Assembly: GCA_003427395.1 (NCBI GenBank)
Contig: BFEA01000538.1
Span: forward strand, 906,097 to 926,194
Length of the DNA stretch: 20,098 bases
Source of the DNA: Chara braunii
Lineage: Eukaryota; Streptophyta; Charophyceae; Charales; Characeae
Direction of reading: 5' to 3'
Shown here: piece after piece, positions 10,626 through 19,983 of the stretch
Numbering within the stretch: the first letter of the stretch is position 1
Layout: each line of letters opens with the position of its first letter
Translations under genes and position numbers: made by a program
The notes under the pieces: generated by a model
Database searches by the model: none
What the model was told of the DNA's origin: nothing
Seen by the model: the letters and a program-made list of their open reading frames with translations, nothing else

Positions 10626-11087
10626 AGCTCAAATATTTGAAAGGAATTATTTTTTGTGTTTCATCGTTCGGGATTAGACATTCGTAGTGGCCATTTTGGG
10701 TTAAGGGGTGTGGGGGGTGGGGGAGGAACCCGTATATGGGCGGATGGTTGCGTCGCATACGCGTGCATTTTGTGGTAGTTTATAGGTTAGTTTTTTTTGC
10801 TTTGTTTTAGTTGTTCATACATTTCCTGGTTTGGTTCGGGGTTCAACTAGAAAAAAATTGCGGTTGGTGTTAGACTTCAGGGACCGCTTTCTGGCATGCA
10901 CGGTTACGGTAACATATATAAAGAGTAGGGATTTTCTTTGGGATGTTGTGCAGGATGTTGCAAGGTTTGCGTAGTGTGTTTTTGTGTTGGATACTCTGAT
11001 AGTGTGTACCAAAGTTTGTTGTTGTGCGCATGCAGTTGTAGATTCTCTTGGTAGGAGGTTGCGCTTGGGGGTTGATTTCTTCTATTA

Positions 11088-11489
11088 TTGGTTGTGGAGT
11101 GGGTGGAAGTGGGAGGCAGTCATATTGGTGTTGGTCTTGTGTTTATTAGACGGGTGTGGGTGACTTCCACCAGGAGGAGCAGGAGGATGGAGTTTTCCGT
11201 GGTTTACCATGGCGTCGTGTCTGAGGATACGATACTGATTTTGGAGCGCGTGCATCTTCGTGATTCTCTGATTGGTGTGGAGCCCTGGGGGACATCTCCA
11301 GAAGGTCGGTCGATGACGCGTTCTTATGATATTAACATGAACGGTCAGATGGTACTTCGTGTGGGGACCATCTTCACTTACCTACGTGGGGCTTTAGTTT
11401 CTCTGCGTTTCTTCCTGCATCGGATTGACACGGAGATTCCTATTGATCCTCTTGAAGATTTGAGAGCTTTGGTGGCTGCACTGCGGTAG
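11088..11489 (+). CDS. Unrecognised open frame, 133 codons
   Basis: This is the longest protein-like open frame on the plus strand that is not antisense to a recognised block. The N-terminal 30 residues are GT-rich and may be noncoding. From about MEFSVVYHGVV (residue 35) onward the composition is balanced, with an acidic/hydrophobic C-terminus (IDTEIPIDPLEDLRALVAALR). There is no signal peptide, no recognisable domain, no splice site I trust at its edges and no conserved neighbour. It could be a gene fragment, an exon or a chance frame in a long noncoding region. Confidence 0.25.
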   Translation: MVVEWVEVGGSHIGVGLVFIRRVWVTSTRRSRRMEFSVVYHGVVSEDTILILERVHLRDSLIGVEPWGTSPEGRSMTRSYDINMNGQMVLRVGTIFTYLRGALVSLRFFLHRIDTEIPIDPLEDLRALVAALR

Positions 11490-12778
11490 AGGATGAGGGT
11501 AATATTGTGCCGACTGCCAGATGGGGCGTCTCGGTCGGAGATCCGCTCGCACGTCCGGGTTTATGGGGCGAAATTAAGGAGTACGAGGGTTATTAGCGGT
11601 AGCGATCTCTGTTTATACTTCCATGCAAGGTAATCAGTGGATCGTGGTACGAGTGCTTTGCACAGAATTTTTCTGCAGTACATGAGGGGAGTAGTCTTTA
11701 GCAATACATGTTTCGTTGATCGAGAGCAGAGCGGGAATCTCCTACCATGTATAGTGACGTTTGGTGTGTGAAGGCGCTGTATGAGGGGCTTGTATTATGG
11801 ATCATGCGTATCTGGGGTTGTGTTTTTTTTTGTAAATCATACAATATTGGACGCTTTGAGCAGTTTAGTTCATATTCGGTGGTAAGTCCATCTCAAAGGG
11901 GTTCGTATTGTTTCGGGATGGTGGTATTGGCGATGGTTTTTGGTAGTTTGTTAGCATGGGGTGTTGTTTTGGTGATTGGTAATCCTAGGATCATTAAAAG
12001 TGGCATGGTGCAGTTGTTGGAGTAGGGGGGAGGAGTTAGGGCAGACAGGGGGCAGGTTTTAAACAAGGGGACGAGGCAGAGGGGGAGAGAGAGAGGGAGA
12101 GAGAGAGAGATAGGGGGGGCGTGGCGGGGGATAGAGGGGGCAGGGGAGAGCAGAGCGTGTGTGGAGACGCAATGTTAAAAAAGGAAAGAAGAAGAGTAAG
12201 ACTGCCATATATAGAGTATTTTCATGATACGGTGCGGTCTTATAACAAGGAGGTTGTCTTGGCCACGAATATGCTCGTATTTGATCTTGGTGCAAGTAGG
12301 ATGATGGGGGACAATCGAGGTAAAGAAGATGGGGTAGTAAGACCGAAGGGGAAGGGGGAGAATTCTAAAGAATGAGAGAGGGGGGGAGGGGCCTGGGGGG
12401 AGGGATTGGTAGGGATAGGGGAGTATGGTGACAAGGAGCGCTAGAGCGCGAAAGTGCGGCGAGAGAAAGAGAGAGGGCGCAAGCTAGTGAAGAAAACTTC
12501 ATGAGAAGGGGGGAAATCTTTCCTAGGATCTTCACAATTTCGATCGTAGTGCGTGTGTATGTGCGCAATAGCTTGGTAAAAAATTGGGGAATTTGCACAG
12601 TGTCGAACATATTTTTTTATGTTTGCAGCAAAAACAAAATTATCAAGAGCAATGTTACATTGGACTTCTAAAGGATGATATGCAACTTTTATAGATATAT
12701 ATCGTCACAACGGAACTACCCGGTACACCATAGGCAGAGGAAGAGAAGAGGGCAACAGATGGGGGGTTGTGACAATAT
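11490..12778. other. Low-complexity GA-rich stretches, no recognised gene
   Basis: Purine-rich runs occur at about 12070-12115 (GAGA) and 12370-12480. The Pro/Ser-rich frames on the opposite strand are readings of these runs. A frame at 12121-12375 (plus) contains a balanced middle part but no motif and is not called. Confidence 0.6.
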
Positions 12779-12843
12779 CTATGTATATAAATATATATAT
12801 ATATGTGTAAATATATATATATATATATATATATACATAAATA
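12779..12843. repeat. (AT)n microsatellite
   Basis: TATATA arrays with single interruptions. Confidence 0.9.
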
Positions 12844-13283
12844 TTGGAAAGAGGAAAGGTATGAAGGAGAGAGTGCGTTTTTCTTTTAACAAAAGAGCAT
12901 CCCTTTGTTTCGAACTACTTGCCTATAGGGTTATGTATGTGGGTGCATGGTGGGAGACAGTAATAGTTCTCATAGGTTGGCGTCCGGAGTGGCTACAGGC
13001 CAAATTGTATGCTGAAATTTTATATGATACCACCACATAACCAAAGCCCCTTGCTTCGAAGAAACGATAATCGGAGAGATGAGTAAAGTGAGAATGCCGC
13101 AAATGACATGAAAAACAGATCGTTTGATGCAAACAAATTGACCGTGATATAGTCGAGAATAAAGTGTGGTTAGCAAGATGTCTGAATTAGCGTTCTTGTT
13201 TTTGCAAAAATGAGGATAGGAAACGAAGCATCGGGGAAAGCATTTATTAAGATGGTGAGTCCGATACGTAGGTTCCATGCCCT

Positions 13284-13339
13284 TATATATATATAAAGAG
13301 AGAACCTATGTCTATATATATATACATATATATATGTAA

Positions 13340-13391
<52 letters not shown>

Positions 13392-13408
13392 GTGTATATA
13401 TATATTTT
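13284..13408. repeat. (AT)n microsatellite, long and interrupted
   Basis: About 125 bases of TATATA with occasional G or C. Confidence 0.9.
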
Positions 13409-13409
13409 C

Positions 13410-15200
13410 GTTTAGTATAGCACTTCAATATAGGTCGGGTTGGGGAAGCGGGAAAGGAGTTCATGACTAAAGGTCAATGGTTTTTTGTCTGCACATGGAG
13501 TGGTCAGGCGGGAACCTAAAAGATCATATATATATATGTGCGTATAGTAGTGTGTACATTTGTATCTATGTATATATCTATACAGAGAGAAAACAAGGTT
13601 GGATAGTCATTTAAGAGGATGTAGTTATGTGCATGTTAAATTTCGTAGGTTGCTCGATCTCATATAGTGGTAATTGGATCGAGGTTGGTGTTTTGGTAGG
13701 TGCACAGGGGGATTTTATGGGCATACGAGTAGGGAGGTATATATGGGAGTTTCAGGATGTCTGGATATGGACATGTATATAAATTCTAGCAACTGGGAGT
13801 CTGACACCCATCCCATGGGGCGTGAAGATTTGGATGTAGGAAGAGGGATTATAGCGTCTGGGCATCACATACTTCAGGGGGTTTAAGTTTTGAGCAGGAT
13901 ACTGGTGGGGAAAGGGGTGGGAGGAAGGAGAGAGGGGGTGTGGGTAGAACGTGCTGAATAAAGGAACAGGGATTTAAAGTCAGGGTATTCTTGATTGTGA
14001 AGAAGGTCAAGGAAGAATACAGTCCTTTATAGGCAGATCAAAGCGAGAGTATCAGGTTACCCATTCGGAGTGATGACAGGATCAGGATCCGGATGGGCCA
14101 GTGAAGGGTCATTCCCAAAGCAAGCATTGATTTGTAAAGGGTGGTGAAATAAAGACCACTCTCACATACAGCGCCGCTACGTTCTAGGATAGAGCAGATA
14201 GAGGGATGGTGACAACAGGACTTGAGATAGATGTGCGATGATCGGTTAAGGATTTAGACTGTTTGCAGCATGATCGATTTGTTGCGTGCAGTGTATTGGC
14301 AAAAAAAGAACAATAGATTATATCAAACATGCCTTGGTCATAGAGCGCAGTCAACGTACTGCGGGGACCTGAAGGTGATATGCTTAAACAACAGAGATAT
14401 GACAAGGGCATGATGTATTAGCAAGTACGTAAGGAACAAAGATAAGAAGTAAAGTGCCTGATTAATTTTATCCTCGCATGTTTATGCCAGCTAAAACTAC
14501 GGTGGAGTTTGGGTTTAGTGTTTCGGGGGTTGCGCGTTTATCATTTGGTTCTTCATGTGTGTGCAGATATTCTATGAGCTTATACGAAAGAGTTCTATTG
14601 GTTTATCCATAACTATCATGGTTATGGTTGTGATGATCCAGGATTTGTTCGTATTGATCATGTAGAAATAGTGGCATGGCGGTTTCGAGTATAGTCGGTT
14701 GTGGAGTGGCATTTACATTAGAGGGGTGGGGCGCAAGGATGAGGTGGACAGGCGTATTTATGGTTATTTGGAATGATAGGTGGGTTTAACTGGGAGGTGA
14801 GAGTATGCTGGATTGGTTATTTACATGGGAGTGGGCCGCTTGAGTGGGTCATATAGCTAGGTGGATGGAGGGGGTAGGCGGACGGGCATATGCGTGGATT
14901 GAGTATGTATGGAGGCGGAGGGGGCTGGTGGGGGGGCAGGTGATAGTGTACGCATGTGCAGTCATGAGCCAGTATGGCTTACAGGAAGAGAAGCCCACCA
15001 TTCATGAACTGTATGTCTCCGATCACGTCACAGAGAGAAGGTATATATCTTAGGCAAGTGGGTGGAGATCAGCAGGTGGGCTTAACCCCTGCATTGCGAA
15101 AGGACAGTGTCCGATAGTATGTGTGTGTCGAAGTGCAAAATGCAACCATAGCAACCCATATATGGGAATCTCCAACAGCCATAGATAAACCATAGAGTCT
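13410..15200. other. No recognised gene
   Basis: Mixed DNA with a short TATATA array near 13527-13540. Open frames are short, without motifs. Downstream exons of the candidate spliced gene at 15222-15585 might lie here on the minus strand, but I could not identify them. Confidence 0.5.
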
Positions 15201-15221
15201 GTGAGCAGTTGGAGCACATAC

Positions 15222-15260
15222 CTTGTCGCAGAAGTCGGGGTCCGTAATCCATGTAAGCAC
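15222..15260 (-). CDS. Candidate 39-nt exon with good splice sites
   Basis: On the minus strand a T-rich tract ending TTGCCACAG precedes 15260. The 39 bases translate to VLTWITDPDFCDK and end in AAG before GTATGT, a near-perfect donor. The exon starts and ends in phase 0 and joins in frame with the candidate exon at 15535-15585. The WITDP-F pattern recalls the region of hAT-type transposases where W-I-x-(D/N)-P-x-F-W occurs, but 13 residues are too few to assign a family. Confidence 0.35.
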
Positions 15261-15534
15261 CTGTGGCAACAAAAAACAACAAGCACCTTATTGCGCAATG
15301 GGGTAGAAGAGAGGGTAGGACAGAAAGAGGAAGGGAGCAATATGATCAGTGCCATCAACGCCAGCATAATTGCTGGTGGAGGAGGGGGGCGCATCCCCTA
15401 AAGCGCTTTTCGCCGCTTGCGCCAGTCACGGCTCATCAGAGGGTGAATATCCTCTTGCTCCCAAAAGGGTGGTGAGGGACGAGGTCATGTGGGAACGGGC
15501 AAAATGTTTTTAGCTCAGGAGCAAAAAATCTTAC

Positions 15535-15585
15535 CATGTGTTCCATGATGTCAGCGTCGGGGAGGTTCTCCCTGATCTGTGCCAT
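15535..15585 (-). CDS. Candidate exon ending at a GTAAGA donor
   Basis: ATG at 15585 opens 17 codons (MAQIRENLPDADIMEHM) followed directly by GTAAGA. A TGA lies two codons before the ATG, so it is either a true start or the exon has an unseen acceptor near it. The intron to 15260 would be 274 bases. Another minus-strand open stretch of about 58 codons (near 15610-15790) may be a further exon; it reads protein-like but I recognise nothing in it. Confidence 0.3.
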
Positions 15586-15916
15586 CGTTCAAGACCTTGG
15601 AATTGCTACTGGTAGTCGCAGGGTAGAATTTCCGCAGAGACAATGCACTGCCGGGTGAATTCTTGCTGCCGACTACAAGCACACCGTTCAACGTAGGTGG
15701 TGCAGGGAGCACCAACTATGGCGATCCTATGTGCAGCGCAATTGTCAACACCGATCAGCAGGCTAAGGTGGATAGCGGACCACACGAATGCACTGCTTCA
15801 GAGACAGTAGAGAGTAGCAAGAGGGAGGGTGTGTGTGGGTTGATGTGATATATGGATGTGGATGCTGGGGCAGGGGTGGTAGTTTCTGCATGACTCCATG
15901 CGTGGGATCAAGCTGG

Positions 15917-16036
15917 CATGTAACCAGCTCCAAGGATGCCCATGGGGCAGCGAGGGGCTGTCTCTTATACACATCTAGATGTGTATAAGAGACAGCATGT
16001 AACCAGCTCCAAGGATGCCCATGGGGCAGCGAGGGG
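15917..16036. repeat. 41-bp perfect direct duplication around the adapter
   Basis: 15917-15957 and 15996-16036 are identical, beginning CATGTAACCAGC and ending GCAGCGAGGGG. They flank the 38-bp adapter exactly. A Tn5 insertion makes a 9-bp duplication, so 41 bp points to an assembly overlap or gap-fill rather than a transposition event. Confidence 0.95.
15958..15995. other. Tn5/Nextera mate-pair junction adapter (assembly contaminant)
   Basis: 15958-15976 is the 19-bp Tn5 mosaic end CTGTCTCTTATACACATCT, and 15977-15995 is its reverse complement. Two mosaic ends head to head form the junction adapter of Nextera mate-pair libraries. Translation gives the contaminant peptides YTHLDVYKRQ and LLYTSRCV seen in many predicted proteomes. 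This is not genomic sequence. Confidence 0.98.
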
Positions 16037-16296
16037 TGAATGGTTAGGCCTGGGGTTATGGGGGGATAGGAGTGATGAACGTGGATTCATGTGGGGGGGG
16101 CTGTTTGTATGGGTGGTTAATTTTTTGTGGGATAGACGGGAATTGCAGTAGGCGGCTATGGTGCGGGGGTAAAGAGCCTTTGGTGTGTTGTGCGGGATGG
16201 ACGTCGTATGCAGTAGCACCCGGGTGTGAGGCTTGTGTTGCTCGTTTGGTAGTGCGTTGTGGTGTATGTTGTGTCTGCCAGCGTGCGGGCATGTAG

Positions 16297-16887
16297 GTGG
16301 CTTGCATGTTTTGTAGTGTTGAGTGATTTCTCATCGAGTGTAGGCATGGTGGTGCGGAGAGTTTCGGCGGTATTGTCGTGGTTGTGCAGCAGGTGCGTAT
16401 GCTTTGTTTTTTAGCATCATGCCTGTGCAGCGTGAGGCACGTTTTTGAAAAGGTTTTTGGTGCGTGTTTCAGTATGTATACAGGGTTGTCATTAGTGTTT
16501 CTCTCTTTTTTTTTTTCTTTTTTTTTTTTGATTTTGGGCCATGGTAGCTTTGTTTTGATATATGGTGCAGTGGCGCCATGTTTTGGTGGTGTCATTTCGG
16601 TTTTGTTTTTTGTGAGAGCATATTTATTTTTCATTTTGTAGGCTGTTGTAGTGCACATCTGTGGGGTACAGTAGTCGGCTATGCACCGAGGGACCGTGAT
16701 ACACTTCTTTTTTGCGGGGGGTTATGTATATGTGTAGGGTCAGTTATGTACATGCATGCAGGTGTGTTTATTTTTGTGTACGTTTATCTTTAGGACAGTG
16801 CTTATGTGTGTGTGTGTGAAGGTGTATCATTATTATTATTTTTTGGGGGGGGATTGTTGGTTTGTCTGTTGATGAAAAAAAATGTAC

Positions 16888-16958
<71 letters not shown>

Positions 16959-16960
16959 GC
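16297..16960. repeat. Direct repeat copy 2 (right)
   Basis: Second copy of the sequence at 1-640, same orientation, about 16.3 kb away. Similarity ends within the TG tract, where this copy runs into (TG)n and (AATC)n while copy 1 runs into the RT 3' end. If the repeat is the 3' UTR of a minus-strand retroelement, this copy is a 5'-truncated insertion that kept only the UTR. The 16037-16296 segment is probably the part that lies outside the window for copy 1. Confidence 0.85.
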
Positions 16961-17004
16961 GTGTGTGTGTGTGCGTGCGCGCGCATGTGTGTGTGTGCGC
17001 GCGC
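16890..17004. repeat. Long (TG)n microsatellite with a GC-interrupted end
   Basis: About 60 bases of nearly pure TG, followed by TG interrupted with GCGC. All Val/Cys and Thr/His frames here are simple-repeat readings. Confidence 0.95.
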
Positions 17005-17017
17005 TCAACCAACCAAC

Positions 17018-17056
<39 letters not shown>

Positions 17057-17134
17057 CCAATCTATCAATCAAGCAATCCCCCCCCTAAAAAAAAACAATC
17101 AAACCAATCAAGCAATCAATCAACCAATCAATCG

Positions 17135-17183
<49 letters not shown>

Positions 17184-17228
17184 CCAATCAATCAATCAAT
17201 TCAACGAATTAATCAATCAATCAATCAA
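17005..17228. repeat. (AATC)n tetranucleotide microsatellite
   Basis: CAAC/CAAT repeats of four bases run for more than 200 bases, interrupted near 17076-17105 by C9 and A9 runs. It is followed by a poly-A run at about 17227-17244. The Asn/Gln/Ser/Ile frames read through it are not genes. Confidence 0.95.
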
Positions 17229-17309
17229 AAAAAAAAAAAAAAAATTCAATAAAAAACTAAGCAATGGTACAATAGAACGAAAAAGAGAAAAAAAAAATAA
17301 AAAACGATA

Positions 17310-17351
17310 GGGGGTCCATTATTTTTCTCCCCCCCCCTAAAATGGACCCCC
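17310..17351. repeat. Perfect 11-bp inverted repeat (hairpin)
   Basis: GGGGGTCCATT at 17310-17320 pairs with AATGGACCCCC at 17341-17351 around a 20-base pyrimidine-rich loop. It lies between A-rich and T-rich runs just before the N, so it may be a secondary-structure-related assembly problem or the edge of a small inverted-repeat element. Confidence 0.7.
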
Positions 17352-17370
17352 CCCGTTTTTATTTTTTTTG

Positions 17371-17371
17371 N
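17371..17371. other. Single undetermined base (N)
   Basis: An N sits inside a T run. It marks a low-confidence or joined position; true length of the run is unknown. Confidence 0.95.
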
Positions 17372-17432
17372 TTTTTTTTCAATGCGGGGGCATGGGGCCT
17401 GGGGTGCGCCCCTGGAATCTTGACCCCAACCT

Positions 17433-18032
17433 CTAGTACCACCTCCCCCTCGCCCGCGGCGAGCCTTTTTCAACCGCGGCCGCGGTGGTCATGACCGCGG
17501 ACTCGCGGTCGACCGCATGGGCAGCGGTCATGCCCGCGGTGACCGCGCCCTTGGGGGATACATAGGCTTCAACAACCCGTAGTTCATCCTCAGAAACACA
17601 GACAAGCGGAATTGCGACATAGCTATCCCACCCTTTCAATGCCAACCATTTTCTGAGCTTATGGTTTCGTCTATCCGACAAGTGATTCCCCGACAGAGCG
17701 TGTTCGTCCCATCTTTCTGAAACACTTCTGCAGGTCGAACCTATGTACGTAGCTTTTAGCCAAGGAGAAATCAAAACATAGACCCAACAACCGTTACCGA
17801 CGCATATATCATGGCCTTTACCCACAGAGTCGAGCCATTGCCCTATAAATTTCTCACCCCATGCTATCTGCCCAAGCACAATCAACAACAACACAAAAAA
17901 CAGCATTGACTGTTCTAATGACCGCTTCTTCTTTCCCCGTAGTTCCTTGCTCTTCCTAATATCACGGAGTCTGCAGACCTGGTCCCATAGCCAGTCTGGC
18001 TGCAAGAAGGACTCAAGAAGGATTATCTTCTT
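17433..18032 (-). CDS. GIY-YIG endonuclease-like frame of a retroelement
   Basis: The open frame runs from just after a TGA near 18055 to 17433; no ATG opens it before the domain. Counting from the TTG at 18005: a hydrophobic segment at 34-48 (MLFFVLLLIVLGQIAWG); WVYVLI at 74-79 in place of GIY; YIGST at 87-91; R98 and H102 in SERWDEH; E146 in RVVEAYV, matching the metal-binding Glu of the family. GIY-YIG nucleases nick target DNA for Penelope-like elements. After residue 152 the sequence turns into an Ala/Val-rich stretch made of CCGCGG repeats, so the natural C-terminus may be lost. The frame overlaps the end of ORF1 by a +1 shift, and TTCTTGCAG just before codon 2 could be a 3' splice site instead. 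No RT follows. Confidence 0.7.
   Translation of the reverse strand, partial: KKIILLESFLQPDWLWDQVCRLRDIRKSKELRGKKKRSLEQSMLFFVLLLIVLGQIAWGEKFIGQWLDSVGKGHDICVGNGCWVYVLISPWLKATYIGSTCRSVSERWDEHALSGNHLSDRRNHKLRKWLALKGWDSYVAIPLVCVSEDELRVVEAYVSPKGAVTAGMTAAHAVDRESAVMTTAAAVEKGSPRARGRWY
17460..17545. repeat. GC-rich degenerate CCGCGG/GACCGC repeats
   Basis: Several copies of CCGCGG and GCGGTCATG(A/C)CCGCGG in about 85 bases, within the 3' end of the GIY-YIG frame. The sharp change in composition suggests a junction between the element and foreign DNA. Confidence 0.6.
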
Positions 18033-19983
18033 GAGACTCCTCCGTTGTTGCGTTCACATCATCCTCCTCTTCTCCTTTATCCCCGTAAGCATCCTTTACC
18101 CTTATGGTCGTAAGATCAGCAACGGCCTGCTTCTTATTGTGATGCTTAATTTTGTCTCTATTGCAGAGCTCCACGAGTTCCTGCTTGTACATAGCCATCA
18201 ACTCCTTCCCCATGTCGTTGTGGTACTGTCTTCGACCTCCCGGTCCTGGGTTTGCAACCACCGCCTTTCTTCCTTCCCTCACTCGATTGAATCCAAGGCC
18301 GGGCGGTGTGCCAAGCCGGACAGCTGAGAGGCTTCCAGACATGCGTCTCACCGTTCCTGCAACCGAGGCGAATATGTCAGCCAGAGGACCAGTCCATCTC
18401 CCAGAAGCGGGCGTCTGGACTGCAGAGGTTCCAGGTCTGTCCTGGGCATGGGCCATACTGCGTGTAACTGGTCTGTTAGTCCCTCCAGTACTTGGCTCAC
18501 GAAAAACAACTCCATTAGCCCTTCTATTGTTAGCAGGGCCAGTGGGGGGAGGGGAAGGCGGTAGAGAAGGTGAAGGGGGGGGAGGAGGAGGGGGGGATGG
18601 TGGTGGTGAGAGTCCGAGAGAGGAGGGGCCTGGGGGAGCGGCAGCAGTAGCAGGAACAGGATGCAGTGGAGGTGGGCGACGAGTACATCCGCCGTTGTTG
18701 ACATGCACGTCCTGTTGCATAGCAGGAGCAGGTTCCGCCAGAGGTGCTGAAGGTGGGAACATCCTTGCATTCAGAGGCGGATGTTTCTGATGACGGGGCT
18801 GCTCTCCACGGACCGTACCAGCATCAGGGCCAGTTCCAGGTGCAAGTGGCGGTGTAGTCCTGCTGCGCTATGAGGCTTCAAACCTTTCCATCATCCCCAA
18901 CATGCGCTCGAACCTAGAAATTTGTTGCGCCTGCTGTCTCTCCATCATCTTACTCTGTTCCATTTGCGCCCTCTAAACAAAGTCAAGGTTCATCAACAGT
19001 AGGCCGGCATCCAATGCACCAACCTCGCTCACCTTCTAACGAGGGGTGGAGGTTTGGCCAGCAGCATCCCCTGCGATCTCCTCTTGTCTGCGCTTCTTGT
19101 TCTCATTATTGGCTTTCTCACACTCCACTTCCGCTCCTTTTCCTTTTCCGATTTTTTCCCACAACTTCTTGTTCTCTTCCTCCCTCTGCTTCTCCATCTC
19201 ACTTTTTAAATCTTTCATCATTTTCGCAATTCTGGCCTCCTTCTCTGCTTCCTTTTTCGCCTCCTCTTCCACTTTCTTGGCCTCGGCTTCCTTAGCCAAA
19301 TGTTCCTGCTCCTCCCTTAGTCTGCGCTCATTCTCCTGTCTTCTAATCTCCCTCAGTTCTCTATTATCATGTGCAATTTCTCGCACCAGGGCCATCAATT
19401 CCCCGTCCCTCGATCTCGGATTCCAACTACTCCAGCTGGACGATCCCTCGTACGGAACAGTCTGGCGTGGTTGATACGGGACTAGCGCGGTGGAGAAACT
19501 GCCATCGTGAAGGGCATGGTTCTAAGTGGGCAGAAAGGAGGGTGCGGGGGTCGAAGAAGAAACGGGCTGCGGAGGAGCAGGGGGACTGTACTGAGTATTG
19601 CTAAGGGTAGGAGGAACAGGTAGCGGGGGAGCGCTAGGCACGTACTGTGAGGGTGGTGGGGGAAGTAGTGGTTGCCCTCGCGACGATGATGGGCCGTACG
19701 CCGGCCCCGATATCGGTCTCCCAGACACTAATCCGTCGTCGCGCCGTGGGAACGGGCAGTTCCTAGCCCAGTGCCCATGCTGCTTACAGTTGAAGCAGGC
19801 TCCATATGGGACAAAATTGTCCGTCAGTTTGATCACCGTTGTGACGCAGTCTTGAAAAAACCGGCACGTAAAAAAAAAAAACCGTGGCAACTCAACTCTT
19901 GAACCTGACAAGTACGCGCTCACTTCGACGTCGAGAGAGATAGAGAGAGAGGGAGAAAAAGTATCGGCTGGAACTTTCTTCAA
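18013..19983 (-). pseudogene. Zinc-knuckle / coiled-coil / SAP-like ORF1 (gag-like), four in-frame TAG
   Basis: A single minus-strand frame stays in register from 19983 to the TGA at 18013-18015, broken only by TAG at 19522, 19036, 18973 and 18868. In order: a CCHC zinc knuckle CFNCKQHGHWARNC (about 19757-19799), a Pro/Ser-rich linker, a Lys/Glu-rich coiled coil (about 19050-19395), a Met/Gln-rich stretch (MEQSKMMERQQAQQ), a poly-Pro region (about 18540-18640), and a SAP-like helix-extension-helix segment (ELMAMYKQELVELCNRDK…) with an acidic tail. The knuckle suggests RNA binding and the SAP-like part DNA binding, as in retroelement ORF1 proteins. The 5' end is unclear: no ATG, a TGA just before 19983, and a T-rich tract ending TTTTTTCAAG near 19850 that may be a 3' splice site. 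Domain order resembles proteins I recall from Chara. Confidence 0.75.
19757..19799 (-). other. CCHC zinc knuckle
   Basis: C-x2-C-x4-H-x4-C with spacing exactly as in retroelement nucleocapsid proteins (C-F-N-C, then H, then C of RNCP). Confidence 0.9.

Noticed and set aside
12059-12610. Pro/Ser-rich minus-strand frames
   Set aside because: They come from GA-rich low-complexity DNA read in reverse.
15936-16219. Open frames on both strands through the 15958-15995 region
   Set aside because: They depend on translating the library adapter; the peptides are well-known contaminants.
16802-17252. Frames of Val/Cys, Thr/His and Asn/Gln/Ser/Ile repeats
   Set aside because: They are readings of (TG)n and (AATC)n microsatellites.
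18152-18790. 212-codon plus-strand frame, Gly-rich
   Set aside because: It is antisense to the poly-Pro and SAP-like part of ORF1; the Gly run is the complement of the Pro run.
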